A stretch of 64,000 nt of DNA from assembly GCA_000226015.1 (NCBI GenBank), contig JH152695.1, positions 23,572-87,571 of the forward strand, in the 5' to 3' direction. Source of the DNA: Mnemiopsis leidyi. Lineage: Eukaryota > Ctenophora > Tentaculata > Lobata > Bolinopsidae. The notes under the pieces were generated by a model that saw only the letters and a program-made list of their open reading frames with translations, was not told the DNA's origin and ran no database searches. The position numbers and the translations under genes are program-made. Shown here in pieces: positions 44,834-58,400 of the stretch. How positions within the stretch are numbered: the first letter of the stretch is position 1; each line of letters begins with the position of its first letter.

Positions 44834-46554
44834 ATTTTCGCTGAAAACAGTATCTTGACACGATCAATATCCGTGTATTTAGCAACTAATATCGCAATAA
44901 ACAGGGTTTGGCACTTGTTACATCTTAAACTATTGGAGCAACATCCTTCTCTTCACCATCGACCTATGGAAATTGGAGTAAGAATCACGTGACGTGATTA
45001 AACCAACAGGGAAAAGTTTGCAGTCACGTGACAAACAAATATACACCCAGACTACCTGGTGGATAATATTTGTGTATAAACTACAAGTTTCCACCTCACG
45101 TACCAGCTGCTGGTGACGTTGAAATTGATATGATATAGTGGGTGCCATCGAACACAGATCTGCTGGTCACGTGGGGGTTGCAGTCACGTGGGTGCTGCAG
45201 TCACGTGATCTACCTAGGTGTGCCGGCTAACACTGCCAAAGTAACACCAAGTCGGGCAAGTTCGCTTCCTTGTCTTGTTTGTTGTGAGAAACCGGGTGTT
45301 ACGTTAAACGTGATCGAGTGTTTCCATGGTAATGTCAGGTACTGGATGATGTGAGCTCTAAATTTACTACAATTAGCTCTATAGGAATTTCATTATGACA
45401 CGTGATTGACAACTTGTTCCGTATGAAGTGAATGAATTGTAACAAACCGAAGAATTATTTTACAAAAGCATTGCGATGGAAACTCAATATCGGCTAGAAC
45501 TTCTTACACTAAAGAAAGCATAAATTTTGAGATTGGTAATTGTAGCATTAATTAACGTCAGACTTCTTACGGAGGAGTCTCATTTATTTGTATCACCGAT
45601 CACGTNNNNNNNNNNTCGGCTAGAACTTCTTACACCAAAGAAAGCATAAATTTTGAGATTGGTAATTGTAGCATTAATTAACGTCAGACTTCTTACGGAG
45701 GAGTGTCATGACATTTATTTATATCACCGATCACGTGACATAGATATTTATCTGACTTTACCGCCTACCCAGTGACACCGGCCAAATTTAGAATTTATTC
45801 GGGTGATTATTGCGACAAGAACTGATTTTAAAACACTTTTAAAAGCATCCATATGATCTAATACTTTTTTGTTTTAAAACAACAATCTGACAATGACATT
45901 TTAAAACATTTTTAAACCCTTTTAAAACCTTGACGTTCGCGTTCATACTTAAACAAGGATTTGTTGTTAAATGTTTAAGCTTAGAAACAGTTGGTGAAAT
46001 AGTGACACACATGTTTATTAAGTGAGATCGGGGACCTACTGATAACAACCTTAAGGCTTCAACTCCGAGTATCTCTGATCAACAGTGACCTGTCCTCGCT
46101 CGAAATGGTTGTCTTCAGTAACTCAGTAATAATGATATAAGCTCTAGTCGCGAACCGGTGTTGTGGATGGAGGATCCCAGCAGTATTTAGGATGGTATGG
46201 AACATTTTTGAGAACCTGGTAATGATCATGCTGTTTCCACCTCATTAGGATCGTTAAACCGAGACGATTCGATGTCATTTAGAGATCACTCCCTCGATTA
46301 AGTTGCAAGTAGCGAGGTCCCACCGCAAGAACGCAGAATGTAAATGTAAGTGCCTGGAAACTTGTAAAAACGGTCACCTCCATTGGCCGAGAATTTGTCA
46401 AGCACCAAAGTAAGTCCGTGATTGGTACAGTGGTGGCCAGATTTCACGGATCGCAAGCTAGGAGCCGGTTCCTTTGATTCCTCCTCACGTCCCCCAAAAT
46501 AAACAATCTCTGCGGCTGGACCCTTGCTCCAATCAGTGCAGAGAATTTTGCAAA
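44834..46554. promoter_or_regulatory. Divergent intergenic region with a CACGTG cluster
   Basis: Between two head-to-head paralogues. CACGTG occurs at 44986, 45025, 45168, 45185, 45202, 45399 and 45732, mostly as tCACGTGa or gtCACGTG, far more than chance would give in 750 AT-rich bases. This is the E-box of bHLH-ZIP factors (USF, MITF/TFE, Myc). The function is inferred only from clustering and position. Confidence 0.55.
45491..45737 (+). repeat. ~115-bp duplication on both sides of an assembly gap
   Basis: The segment from cggctagaacttcttacac to tatcaccgatcacgt ends at the N run (45606-45615) and starts again directly after it, with only a few differences (actaaag/accaaag; a small insertion gtcatgac). 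The copies abut the gap on both sides, so unmerged contig ends or two haplotypes are more likely than a real tandem repeat. Confidence 0.85.
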
Positions 46555-49500
46555 ATGTTTCGCTTCGTTTTGCTGTGCGGACTGGCCTCGCTGTCGGGCG
46601 CTCAGGTAACCTATATCCCTGAGGTGACAGGCTCAGACCTTCCAACACCACCTCTCTTTGAAATCACTGACAAAGAAAAATTCAACACCCCAGCATTCAC
46701 GGGTGTTGGTGATGAAGAGACAGATCCGATAACGACAGAATTTGCAGATCCTGCAACAACCTTCATCACGACAGAGAAAATCCCGGATTTGACTTCGGAG
46801 GAACCCACAACCGCTGAGCAGGAGGAAGAGACTGAACCACCAAATCCCCAAACAGAACGATACACCGCCGCTGGATTCACAACCCAGCTCTCCCTTGAGT
46901 TGAGACAGCCCTCAATCAAAGTGCACCCCAGAAACGTGACTGTTCCTAAAGATAGCTATGCTAAGTTTTTCTGCAGTGCCACGGGTTCCCCTAGCCCTCA
47001 TCTGGTTATTGTCAGAGCGGACAGCAACTACGTCATCCCCGAGTTTGCTTTGAACGCCGTCAATAAAGGGGAGGAGTCCCTCCCGGAAGTCCAGCAGACT
47101 ATCGGACCCATCACGGAGGCAAACGAGGGCTGGTACGAATGTATCGCCGCTAACTACTGGGGTACCGTCAAATCTCGGGCTTATCTCCGGGTCATGGACC
47201 TGTGTGCCGAAGTGAACTGCAAGCCTCCTAAAACTTGTGTTCAGAACTACGACGACGCCACCGCGAGCTGTCAATGTCCGGAACTGTTGTGCGAGCTTAA
47301 CTACGACCCCGTTTGCGGGGCTGACTGTCAGGTCCACTTCAACCCCTGCGTCTGGAACCAGACCAGCTGCACTAACGACTACGATAGTTCCTCCATCATC
47401 GCTAAGAAGAGTTGTCCCCCGATAACCGAGCCGGAGGTTACTCTGGTTGGAGAAAGCGCTGAGGTTGATGAAGGTGGAAGGTTCGTACTGTCCGCTAAAG
47501 TAGCTGGATATCCTGAACCAACTGTGGAGTGGCAGAAAGTAGATGACGAAGGAAATTTCTTGGAGTCTGTTGGCAGAGGTGAGGGAATGAAGTTAAGATA
47601 TTAATATTGATCCGAGTTTTTACTGCTTTGCAAAGATTTTTATATTTTTCGTTCAGTTTTAATATTTTCGTTCAACTTTTTGTTTAACTTTTAAGTTACG
47701 GACTGCCTAAACATGTACAAACATTTTCTAATTTTGGTCAGCACCAATCTGATATCAACTTATTACCAGGGCTGAAATTGACGCTAGAAACACTAACACT
47801 GGCAATGACTGGAAAGTACGTCGCCAAAGCAACAAACTGCCAGACGAAGCATGTCTACACGAGATCGGTACAACTTGATGTGATCCCTCTACCCGAGCCA
47901 ACTCCGGCAACTGAGAAGGAACCCATCAACGCCTGCTCCATTTTCGGAGATCCTCATATCATCACTTTCGACAAACACACTCTTCATTTTGCAGGTATGT
48001 TTCTAGCAAAAAGTTACGTTTATTTGGGCCTTAAATCAAAAATAAATGGCTCAATGGACGCTTTCAATATGATTTTGTTCACAGTAACAGTGCCACTTTG
48101 AAATGAAAGTGAACCCTTTGGTGCGCGTAAGCAATAAGCAATGACGATTGGATACCGATTTAGGATCAGTTTATCCGCTTTCCTGGCTAAAACTTACGTT
48201 TATTTGGCTTAGTTGTGTTGGTCTTAAGGTTTAGATGTGGATCGACCTTAGGCTTTTTGTACTTTCTTTGTGCTATCTTTCAAGAATAGATCCACTAAAA
48301 CCTACAAAATATAATTGGCTGAGTTTCATTAGTCGAGATTCATATTAGGATTGTTCTTAGGCTTCTTGTACTTTCTTTGTGCTTTAATTCTATAATAGAC
48401 ACTAAAAACCTACCAAGCTAAGATCTAAACTGTGGTGTAATAAGTGCTCTCTGTCTCAGTCTAATTATCTCACAAGTCCCTCGTATCCTTATCTTGCTAA
48501 TAACCAGGTGATCTCACCGTGCACTCACGTGACTGCTCACGTGACTGCTGCAAACTAAACTGCAATAATACGCCGACAATACTATTGTAATCCGCCTGAA
48601 TCGATCTTCTCCAAATAGTGAATATACCCACATTTTACTCTTCCCCAGACTTATTCCCGACTATTCCCGACTCATTTCATAAGCCACTGTAAACATCTCT
48701 GAACGATCCACGTAGGTTTCCTAGCCACGCTTGAGAAACCAGACTTCCTCCTGTATAGCCTATTAGCCTAAAAACCTTAACCCCTAGGCCCTGTAATCGG
48801 CCCCCTCCGAACAAGGGCCAGCTCACTTCACCAAGCAAGGGCGAATGTTGACCCCAGTCCGAAGAAGTAGGTGTGCCAGGCCAAGACACGTTAGGGGAAG
48901 ACTAGTTCCGGTAGTACCAGGAGATCATGAGCTTAGTTAGAAGAGCCCGTCATTCCTCCACCTTGTCCTGCCTCTCAGACAAGAGACGAAGGATCCTCCC
49001 TGATTAACGGGACACAACTCTTAACCTGCTCGCAGTGAACTCGCTCCGAGCCCTATCTCGACTAAGGTGACCTCGCGTAAATGCAGGCCCGGGATAAACA
49101 TGAATAAAGTAGGGTAATTGGTATAATTATCAAATGCAGGGCTAGATTTCGAGATTGTATTGTGGACTATGGTTATTTGTTGCAAGTCATGGGTGGCTAA
49201 TAAGTCGTGGCTGCATTAAGTCAAATAGTTGTGGGCACGAGGCCGCAGAAGGATTCAAAGCGCAGCAGCCAAATTTTGAGGGATCATGAGTAACGAATAG
49301 ATCGCCAACTGAGATGCATTAAAATATCCGGCTAAGGGACTAAATTTTAAATTGAACCCAGACTTCCACGGCATGGTCGAGATGTTGGTACGTGGTGAAG
49401 AACACTCCCTGATCGTAACAGAGGACAGAATTGGACGGACCGTGAACAAAATATGAAATACTTGGTGATCTAACTTTGATTCTGACTAGAACTGAGTTTT

Positions 49501-51181
49501 GTCTTACCCGACTTACAATTCATACTTTGGATACACATCGAGGGGTCTGCGGACTGCTGATAGTGTTCGGATCTCTTTTTCAGTATTGACCCCATATCGC
49601 ACCCGATGATTATGATTGTTGCTGTTTGAAGTAGACAACAATAGTACCCTGTCTAATTTAGCCTCAGGTATCGTTCGTGCTGGGTCATAAGTAGGTCGTG
49701 TCACCACTCACTACTCAAGTACTTAGTCAATAATACTTACTCAGAAATCTTATCTTTCCTGTGAGAATGAAAACTAGAAGCAAAAAATCAGCTAGCGCAT
49801 GAGAACTTGATTGTCCTACAACTGATGTCAGTTTTAGGAATCACACAAGTAAAGCCCCTGGATTAATTTCACGAAGTGATTTAACATTGGTTTTAAAACC
49901 ACGACTCTAATGTTTGAGAGTGGAGATTGTACGAGTCGAAGTGTGAACACTCACGAAGTTTGAAGCAGTTTAACAAGCATGCATTCTTTCTTCACCATAT
50001 GTAGTAGTAGTACCTCCTCTTGCGGTGAAATGTCGATCTTATTGGTGGGAAGTTTGGACAGTTTCATATTAAAGCGAAATTAGAATGTTGCGTCATCACA
50101 TTCTTGGCTTCACTTTTACTGAATTTATCAGAGGGTGACAAGCTAAACCATGAGGATGATAGTATGGGCAAACTCCTCATCTAAAAGTTTTTTGCTTGAA
50201 ACTTAACGAGGAATTCTGTTTCTCGTATAATCTTGTACTGATTCAATGTGATCTTATAACCCTACCACTTACCAGAACCACCCCAGATTTTCCCTGCTGA
50301 CCAATATTTCAGGTGAGTGCACATACCTTCTCGCGATGGACTGTGTGAGCTTTACCTGGTTCGTGTACGGTTCCTTCACCCCTTGCGGAGCTGGCACCTG
50401 CTTGGAGGAGGTGACCGTCTTCATCAACCACAATCCCTTCACCCTTGGTCGGGGCTGGATCATCTTCATAAACGGAGAGAAGTACGAATACATCCAGGGC
50501 ACTGATTTTGAAGTGGGCTCCATGAGCTGGACCTTTGACGGGATGATCCTGAAGGGCCGTAACGACGACTTGGGACTCAGTCTGGCTTACGACGGGTTTA
50601 CCAGCCTCCTTATCGGGGTGGACAGGAGCCGGACAAGTCCGCTGTGTGGAGTGTGCGGTAACAACGACCGGGAGAAGGGAAACGAGCATGAGCAGTACAC
50701 CAAGTTGGAGGACAAGCTGATCGACAGTCTCACGTCGAACGTGTACGTTAACAACTGGAAGATTGACCGGGAGAAGACTTGCGTCCTTCCCGATGATGTG
50801 GAGTTCAACCCGGAGGAACCGTGCGGGACTGACTACGGGAAGAGCAGGGAGGCCATCGACGCCTGCCAGGCCATCGTGGAGAATGCCGCCCTACAGCGAT
50901 GTGCCGGCAAGGTCGACCTAAAGTTCTACTACAATTCTTGTCTCTACGACTACTGCTACATGTCCCTGCTGCGTGAGGATGAGGATCCCTTCGCCAAGGC
51001 TTCCCCGACCATCGCTCCCGAGTGTACTGTGGCACGGACCTATGCTGCTCACTGCGAAATGGAGGGTGTCGACATGAGAGGCTGGGACGTTTACATGAAG
51101 TGCGATGTGGCTGGTACTCAAGATGCCATCGTCTCTATCGCCTGCTACCAGGAGAACCTTCCCTTCATCCGGTTCAAGTAG
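46555..51181 (+). CDS. Secreted Ig-Kazal-Ig-VWD-C8 protein, three-exon paralogue
   Basis: Exons 46555-47578, 47770-47994 and 50313-51181 join in phase to 705 residues. A signal peptide (MFRFVLLCGLASLSG) is followed by a Thr/Glu-rich acidic segment (about 20-110) absent from the paralogue. Then come an Ig domain (KVHPRNVTVPKDSYAKFFC, NEGWYECIAANYW), a Kazal-like module (CKPPKTC, CQCPELLCELNYDPVCGADC), a second Ig, a VWD domain split by intron 2 (IFGDPHIITFDKHTLHFAG|ECTYLLAMDC, CGVCGNND) and a C8 module (IDACQAIVENAALQRC, YDYCYMSL). It ends shortly after. The start is supported by the signal peptide; a longer frame to 46474 has no support. GC content of the exons is clearly higher than that of the surroundings. 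Probably an extracellular matrix or mucus-type component. Confidence 0.9.
47995..50312 (+). other. Intron 2 of the VWD gene
   Basis: A 2.3-kb GT-AG intron. It carries two CACGTG boxes 12 bp apart (48526 and 48538, in the repeat ctcacgtgactg) and a locally GC-rich stretch (about 48770-49080). The phrase ttcttgtactttctttgtgct occurs in two loosely similar copies of about 110 bp (near 48250 and 48365). No gene was found inside. Confidence 0.55.
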
Positions 51182-52489
51182 AGATGCCTGGAGGTAAAGT
51201 GAGAAACTGAAATTTCATTTATGGATTGACAGAAATCCTGGTATCTTAAACTAGGTATGATTAGAAAATGAACTTTCCGGCTGAATGCAGCTGTCAGACT
51301 TTCGAGGGTCGAAGACATTGTAACTATACTCTCTTAGTACGATTTGGTTAGGATTGGAATTTTTACTTGCAATTTTGTGGTCCACAACTCTTTATTTAGC
51401 TTGTGGTCGAGAAAATTTCTAGCTTACAATATTTATATTTGACTCGCATAAAGCATTCGTTTATTCAGGGTTTAAACTTTTCTCGAATAAACACAAATCT
51501 TCGATCAATTATAAACTTTTTAAATTTCTGTAATTTCGTCTGACATTTTCCGCAGACTGATCTTTCGTGAGATGTCATAAAATAGACAGTCCTAATAGAA
51601 TTTATGTACAAGGATCAGTTATTCAGTATATTACTTTGTATCATATCAGCTATCAATATAATAGAGATTAGAAAGCTAATGCGAACCACTAGTATTAATT
51701 CATGCTAAGCCTTGCTTTGTCTTTAGTCCGTCATGTATTATCGTCGGTGAATAAGACAAAAGTTTAAGGTCATTACCCGGTTAAAGTTCGCAATCCGATC
51801 GATTGCCAGCAAAACGCACGTGACGTTTTGTTGCCGTAGTAGATGAACTATGACATGTTGGGTCACGTGACCTAAATATCTTCTCACGTGAGTCCGTGAC
51901 ACTGACGCTACATTGTCATCTTGATCTTGCCCTGCTCTCAATCATTGTCCGCTGATAAATTTTATATTTTATACGTGTACGGCAGGCTAACGACTGTCGC
52001 TAACAATTACTTGTACTATACCCACGCACTACACAAGCGAATGTCACGTGGTTTAACGTTAACCGTTACCATGGTGACTTGGTTTGTCACGTGACTTGTG
52101 AGCTGGAGTCATCAGTTGACAAACTAGGTTTTTAGCCAACTCTAAATGATTAGCCGCTTGCTAATAATTCATCTAAAGATATCTAAATCAATAATTAATT
52201 CTAACCGGTTGTTAGTCCTGTGGAGCCAGTCCGATCCAGTCGCAGGAGAGGACATTCAGATCTTATCCAGTTTCTACTAAAACACCCGAAAGTCAAGACA
52301 GATTGGCTAATTAAAACTTCGACTGTGATTGTCCATGACAAATTTTCGCTATGGACCTCAAAATATTCCGAAACGTTGCTTATTTTAAGTTACACGAAGT
52401 ACTTCGTTATGGACATAGGGAACTCAGTATTCATAAAAACTGCATCAACTACATTCAAGAAGAAAGGCCAAACTGTCAATCTAACACCC

Positions 52490-52720
52490 ACAACTCTACG
52501 TAACACCAACAATTCTAATGTAACACCAACAATTCTAATGTAACACACACACAATTCGAATGTAACACACACACAATTCTAATGTAACACACACATAATT
52601 TTAATGTTACACACATAATTCTAATGTAACACACACAGTTCTAATGTTACACACATAATTCTAATGTAACACACACAGTTCTAATGTAACACACACATAA
52701 TTCTAATGTAACACACAGAC
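52490..52720. repeat. ~20-22 bp tandem array
   Basis: About ten copies of taacacacacataattctaa and variants (taacaccaacaattctaa, taacacacacagttctaa). Confidence 0.85.
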
Positions 52721-54599
52721 AACTCCACCATGATGTTTCAAGTTAGCAGTTGTCTGCAGCTCGAAGCTACTGACTATAACTAACAGTTAATAATGATTGT
52801 TGCGGACACTGGACACTAGACACAGCAGATGTTAAGGTTGGGTACAGTCCGCAATTAAATACAGTGCCATCTGGACACACAGCTGGAATTTGTCTAAATA
52901 AACCTAGTCGTTACAATCATCTCATGGTCGCTTGGAGGGGCAAGTAAACTGTTGTTTGTTTCATCTAGAATATCGGAAAACCCTAATCTGTTGAATATCT
53001 TGTCATTTTCATCTTTAAATCACCGATTTATCTCAACGTTCATCATCCAGCATTGAAATGAACGCCTCGAAAGTGGGCCATAGTTGTAGTAGTAGTAATA
53101 GTATAGTAATGTAGTATAGTTTAGTGGTCGTATTTTCATCAACTATTTCCAGACTTTCTCTAACTATCGGAGCAGATCGTCTCGACCTCGAAGAATTAGT
53201 CTTGGAAAATATATTCTTGTAGTGAGAAGGAACAGTACTTGGTGTTGTTAACTGGGTCATCAGGGATTGAAGATGTGAGTATGTGGAGCCAGGGAGCATG
53301 CTTGAATTAGTACTTTACCCAAACCATCTCACGAATCCTGACTCTATAAGCATTAGCCAAACTGCATTAAAAGTTTTTGCATGACACAAACCATGCTGAC
53401 CCAACCTGACATAGACTTGAAAGCTGGTCCTTGTTCTCCCACTTCAACAGTCAACGCCTGAAAATCTAGTCCAGTATAGTTTGTACAACACCTGTTCAGG
53501 TGGCAATGTGTTCGTCTTATACCTCATGCATGCTCAGATCGTCATCTCGCTCGACTGATGACATAATTCATGATCTAACTGATGATTTGTTTACTGATGA
53601 TCGGTTACAGCAGCTATGATCGGTCGATATTGCATTGATTGTAAAGGATGGGGTATTAAAGGACCTTGTCTGGGTCACACACAAACACACACACACAAAC
53701 ATAACTAGGGATAATATTTTGTACAAATGCGGCAATATGTGACAAATGCATGCAGGAAAAGGAACATTCTAATGGTTACAAGTATCCTTGGCCCAACAGA
53801 TTATGATGATTGCGATGCAGCCCAGATCATGCCAGCATATCTGCAGCCCGTCTTGCTATCGGCATAAATAAAAGATGTCTTGGTGACCAATGTCCTGTCA
53901 CCATGGAAACAACACTCAGATAGAGTTGCCTTGGAAACTCGACCAATGATCAGGATCCTAAGGAGTTGCAAACATGTTGACCAATATTTGTTGAGAAATT
54001 CTAGAAAAATAAGCTAACTTTTACAGATTTATGCCAAAGGACTAATGCTGTGTTAGCATAACATCATGATGTGCTTTATGTGGTCATAAGCACATATTCT
54101 AACAGTCAAATTTCGAAGGCCGCTGCGTGTAGCCCACAATGCATTGTACGTGATTTAGACCCAGATTTATAGTATGAGTGGTTTCGGGAAATACAACAAA
54201 ACTGGTAAAATTTCAGTTATTTTCCCAATCAGGTCGACGGCCTGCATTTTAAAAGTACAGCTGATTGACTTGATTGAGACTTGTAACAGTTTAACTGTTT
54301 GATATTCATTTTCTTCTAAAATATGAAAGTGAGTCAATATAACCTCGAAGCTTTAGTATTAACGAATTAAAATGAAACATTTTCAGAACGACAAAATTAA
54401 CAATTTTTACTCTCAAATTGAATTCTGAAAAGATAAAAGTAGAAATAACAAATAATCATGAAACAAGCTCAAAAATAACAAATATTCGCTTCATATCACA
54501 TACTTCTGATTAAACTCAGGGTAAGGATGTATATTTCAAGTGGAGCGATTAAGAGGAAATTAGTTACCAGCCAAGTCTGCATAATCGGTATCACGCAAT

Positions 54600-54715
54600 G
54601 TTATTCTCACAATGTGATTCACAAAATGCTATTCACACACTGTGATCCAGACACTTTGATTCTCACAATGTGATTCACAAAATGCTATTCACACACTGTG
54701 TTTTACACAATATTT
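54600..54715. repeat. ~60-bp direct repeat (two copies)
   Basis: The phrase attctcacaatgtgattcac and then aaaatgctattcacacactg occur twice. Confidence 0.8.
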
Positions 54716-55276
54716 AAACACAATGTTATTCACATCTTGGTATCCCTTATAACTCATAAAGCAGCATAGGCCGTGCCTGCCCTAAAGCTAAAGTTGTCCA
54801 GCTTTCCCAAGATGTTAAACTTAAACTTAAAGGGGTTTTAAATGCAGAATGTTTCAGTAGCCATTACCCAAGGGGCTATTAGAAAATGGTTTACTTTAAA
54901 CGTGGGGATTATCTCGTCATAACAAAAATATCATTCATTAACCAATAAACCAAATGTACAGAAAGGGGTTTGCAGAGCAACCAAGACAAGTTTGGTTGTC
55001 GACAAATCGTGGAAAAGCAGTTTAATTTAATGTCTGAAAATCAATATTTCGTTCTTACACGGCAGTTTTTCTGAAAAGAATCGAACTGATCCTTTATCTC
55101 CAAATGATTTTTACAAGTTTATCAACATTAAGCCAACTCAGGATTCCCTAATTCTATTTATCTAATTCATCACTGTCATTATGGTCGCTACTTTCCTTAT
55201 TCGCATTGATTCCAGAAATATGGAATTTTCAGTTTTTGCAATGCGTCTTAACCAGCAGATGAAATCATCGGTTCGG

Positions 55277-55400
55277 GATGTAATCATCTTCACAGCTAAG
55301 TTTGATGACACTTTGGGATGTAATCATCTTCACAGCTAAGTGTGATGACACTTTGGGATGTAATCGTCTACACAGCTAAGTGCGATGACAGTTCAGGACT
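55277..55400. repeat. 39-bp x3 tandem array at the 3' end of the minus-strand gene
   Basis: Three copies of gggatgtaatcatcttcacagctaag with tgatgacactt; the third, slightly diverged copy directly abuts the stop codon of the gene at 55405, so the array would lie in its 3'UTR. Confidence 0.8.
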
Positions 55401-55404
55401 CCGA

Positions 55405-58400
55405 TCAGGTATCCACCTCTAGTTTGACTGTCGTGGGAGAAGATCTGATCTCGGCAGGCGTCTCCGTCGTAGCAGGTGTCGCTGGAGTTGGGGTCTGGGA
55501 TATTGCCTGTAAAGATCGGCGTTTAAAGACATAGTTTACATGTTGTGAGTGATGTTTGTTGTAAGTGATGTGTGGTTTGATTGGATTACAAGTGCATGGG
55601 TATTTAACGGCCTACTTTTCGGTCAGTCTTAATATGTATGCTAACATCTCGCACTTAGGACCAATCAAATTTAGGACAAATCAAACTTTATGTCAGCTAT
55701 ACTATTAGGGACGACTTATACCACTAAAAACAATTAAACGTCTTAGCCTGGATAACTTGCTTGGAATTTACAATTCGGTTATTCTTTCGGTAAGTCATAA
55801 ACCGCTAGTTTATGTAACCGCTAATTTAGTCCGTGTCACAAATCTGCTCCGCTCTTTTATATGTTTTATTTCGCTCAAAACGTCCTTCTTAATGTCATTG
55901 GTAAAACGGACCTTGCAATTCTTGTCCTCTTCACCTTAAGTAAGACTGACTGGCTGGCTTTAGTCTTCACAATTAATTGTGTATAATGAAGCTAGATCTT
56001 GACATTAGTCTTAGACCATTGTAGCCCGAACACATTTCGTATTGTCTTTAGACTCAATATGCCAATGATTTGATACACCAAATTTTACAATAAAGAAAAA
56101 TTTAGGCGTCTCCTCTGTAGATGAACTAAGACCTAAATCTAATCCTAGCTTATCATCGCCCATCAGCTTGAATAAGCGGACCTCGGGATTGGGGCATTAG
56201 CCTGAGTGACACATAACCTTGTACTCTTAGGACTCTTTACAATTAATATATATTTTACAAACTAAGGATATATATTTAATAATAATGAGATGAATTATGG
56301 CACCTATATATCTTTAGTAGAGGTCATGCTGAGGGCTGGTGAGGGCCGGCTCTGTGAGCGTGAGGTGGACTAATGACAGCAGAATGAGCCTGAGGTTCGA
56401 ACTAACGAACTGCACTACAGGTGAGAGCTGGGAGGGAGTGAAATGAGAAAAATGGGAAAGAAGTGTAGAAGTAGAGAAGTATGAGTTCGGGAGAAGGAGG
56501 GGAACAGGGAGAAGGAGGAGCTGAAGTTGAAGAGAAAGATAAGGAAGATGATGCCGAAGAGGAAAGGAAGGGGAAGGAGCTTAGATTTGGGAGGAGAAGG
56601 AGGGTATGGTGAAATAAGGTGAAATACTGAAATAGGAGCAGGAGTATTAAAGGAGGCGAGGGATGAAAGTAAAAGTAGAAGAAGGCGAGGGATAGAAGTA
56701 GGAGGCGAGGGATAAACGTAGAAGTAGAAGAAGGCGAGGGGTAAAAGTAGAAGTAGAAGAAGGAGAGATCATGGACAAGGATGACGTTAAAGAAATGTAA
56801 GACATTATATTAGATGAAAGGACAAATGAGATGTGCTGCAGCAAGACGGTGAGAAGGGAAAGGAAAGAGGAGGATGGGAGATGAAGAAGCTGGAGTCAGG
56901 AGGGAAAGAGGAAGATGGTGGCGATAGGACTATAAAATGGTGGCTACAGGAGCATGAAAGGAAGGATGAATGGGAAGTAAAGAGAGGTTTCGCTGAAGAA
57001 GGAACGTGAGGAGGGGAAAGAAGCGAAGTTAAGAGTGGGCTGAGATGGATGGAAAGGTTGGAAAATGAGGTTAGAAAGACAAACAAGGGTGAGAAAGAGT
57101 CGAGGAATAGGAGCTGATTAATATCGAGAATAAAGAATAGAATAAGAATAAGGAATAGTATAAGGAATGACGGAGATAAGACAGAGATGCAGCCGAAGAT
57201 GCTAGGTGAGAAGGGGTAAGTTGAAACAACTTGACGTATTGTAGATTGAGGATACCTAATTGAAACAAAACGAATTGTGGGACGGAGACGGACTAGCAGC
57301 AGTCATTTGAATTGCACTTAAGCACTTTAGTACCGTATCTTTACTTACAGGCACAAATGTCCAGCTGCACCCATAGGACGATCCCTCTGACGTCGCCTCA
57401 TAACAATAACAGCAAAAACTTCAGCGGAGTACAAAAACCTCCCTCAAATGCATTTTAATGACTGGAAAATGTTAAATGATGTAAAGTTGATTGGTCTAAA
57501 CTTAAGCGCTACATGTGATTTATAGTGATGTGGAAGGAAATTCCGAAATTGATACGAAGTTGTATAAGCGAAGAATGACAAAGTACTAGAATTCAGCTGA
57601 AAATTCCACGTTTTCAAAATATAAAGCACACAACAAGTCACAAACATTAAACCAACCACCACCCACCTGAATGAGGCCAGAAAACATGGTCTCCATCTTG
57701 CGGTAGTGTTCGCTCTCCATCATAAGCCGCTTCTCCTCTGCTTCAAGCTGAAACCGGAATCTCTTGTGCTCCAGGTCCAACGATCTCTCCTGAGAGTGGA
57801 GTGAAAGTTTAGCTCCTCAATTTTTAGAATACGCAGACAAAATTACTCACTTTCAAACTTTTAGTTTTATTTAACTACTACTTGAATAAGTTAAAGAGGC
57901 AAGGTTTATTAATTTGTAATGTTACGACGTAGCTATAAGTAGACGCATGGAAAGTGAGAATCACGAAATAGACGTTAGGAGCAGACACTATACAGACTCA
58001 TTCCCCAAGAATTCGCCTCTTGGCGTCCGGCCACTCTATTCAGAATTAATTAAAATGCAAATGATGATGCTAATCAGATTTCGATTTAGATTAAGGAATA
58101 CGATTGACGAATATTGACGAATCCGTGGTTTCATCAGAAATTTTATATTCTACGTTGTCACGTGTGCATGACTGTAATAATCTTCTATACAAGGTAGATA
58201 GATAAAAGAAAATCCTTATCAAATGATCGATAAGTGTAACTAAAAAGAAGATGAAAGAATCAAGTTTAAATTAGTTTAAATAAGTTGGAATGATAGTTAC
58301 CTGACTTTCTCGAAGTATTTTAACCGCCTCTTGAGTACAGGACACGACCTGTGATAACGCCGTCAACAGAGCGATTTGCTCCGTTTTGCAGTTGTCAAAC

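Larger units (their letters stand above)
51182..55404. other. 4.2 kb intergenic region with E-boxes and tandem repeats
   Basis: No gene is supported. CACGTG occurs at 51817, 51864, 51885, 52045 and 52088. A ~20-22 bp tandem array lies at about 52490-52720, a (ca)n run near 53683-53700 and a ~60-bp duplication at about 54600-54715. An 88-codon minus-strand frame (53299-53033) has a hydrophobic stretch but no other support. Confidence 0.5.

Noticed and set aside
53033-53299. 88-codon minus-strand frame with a Leu-rich segment
   Set aside because: Single short frame, no signal peptide or family motif, no neighbouring exons with matching phase.
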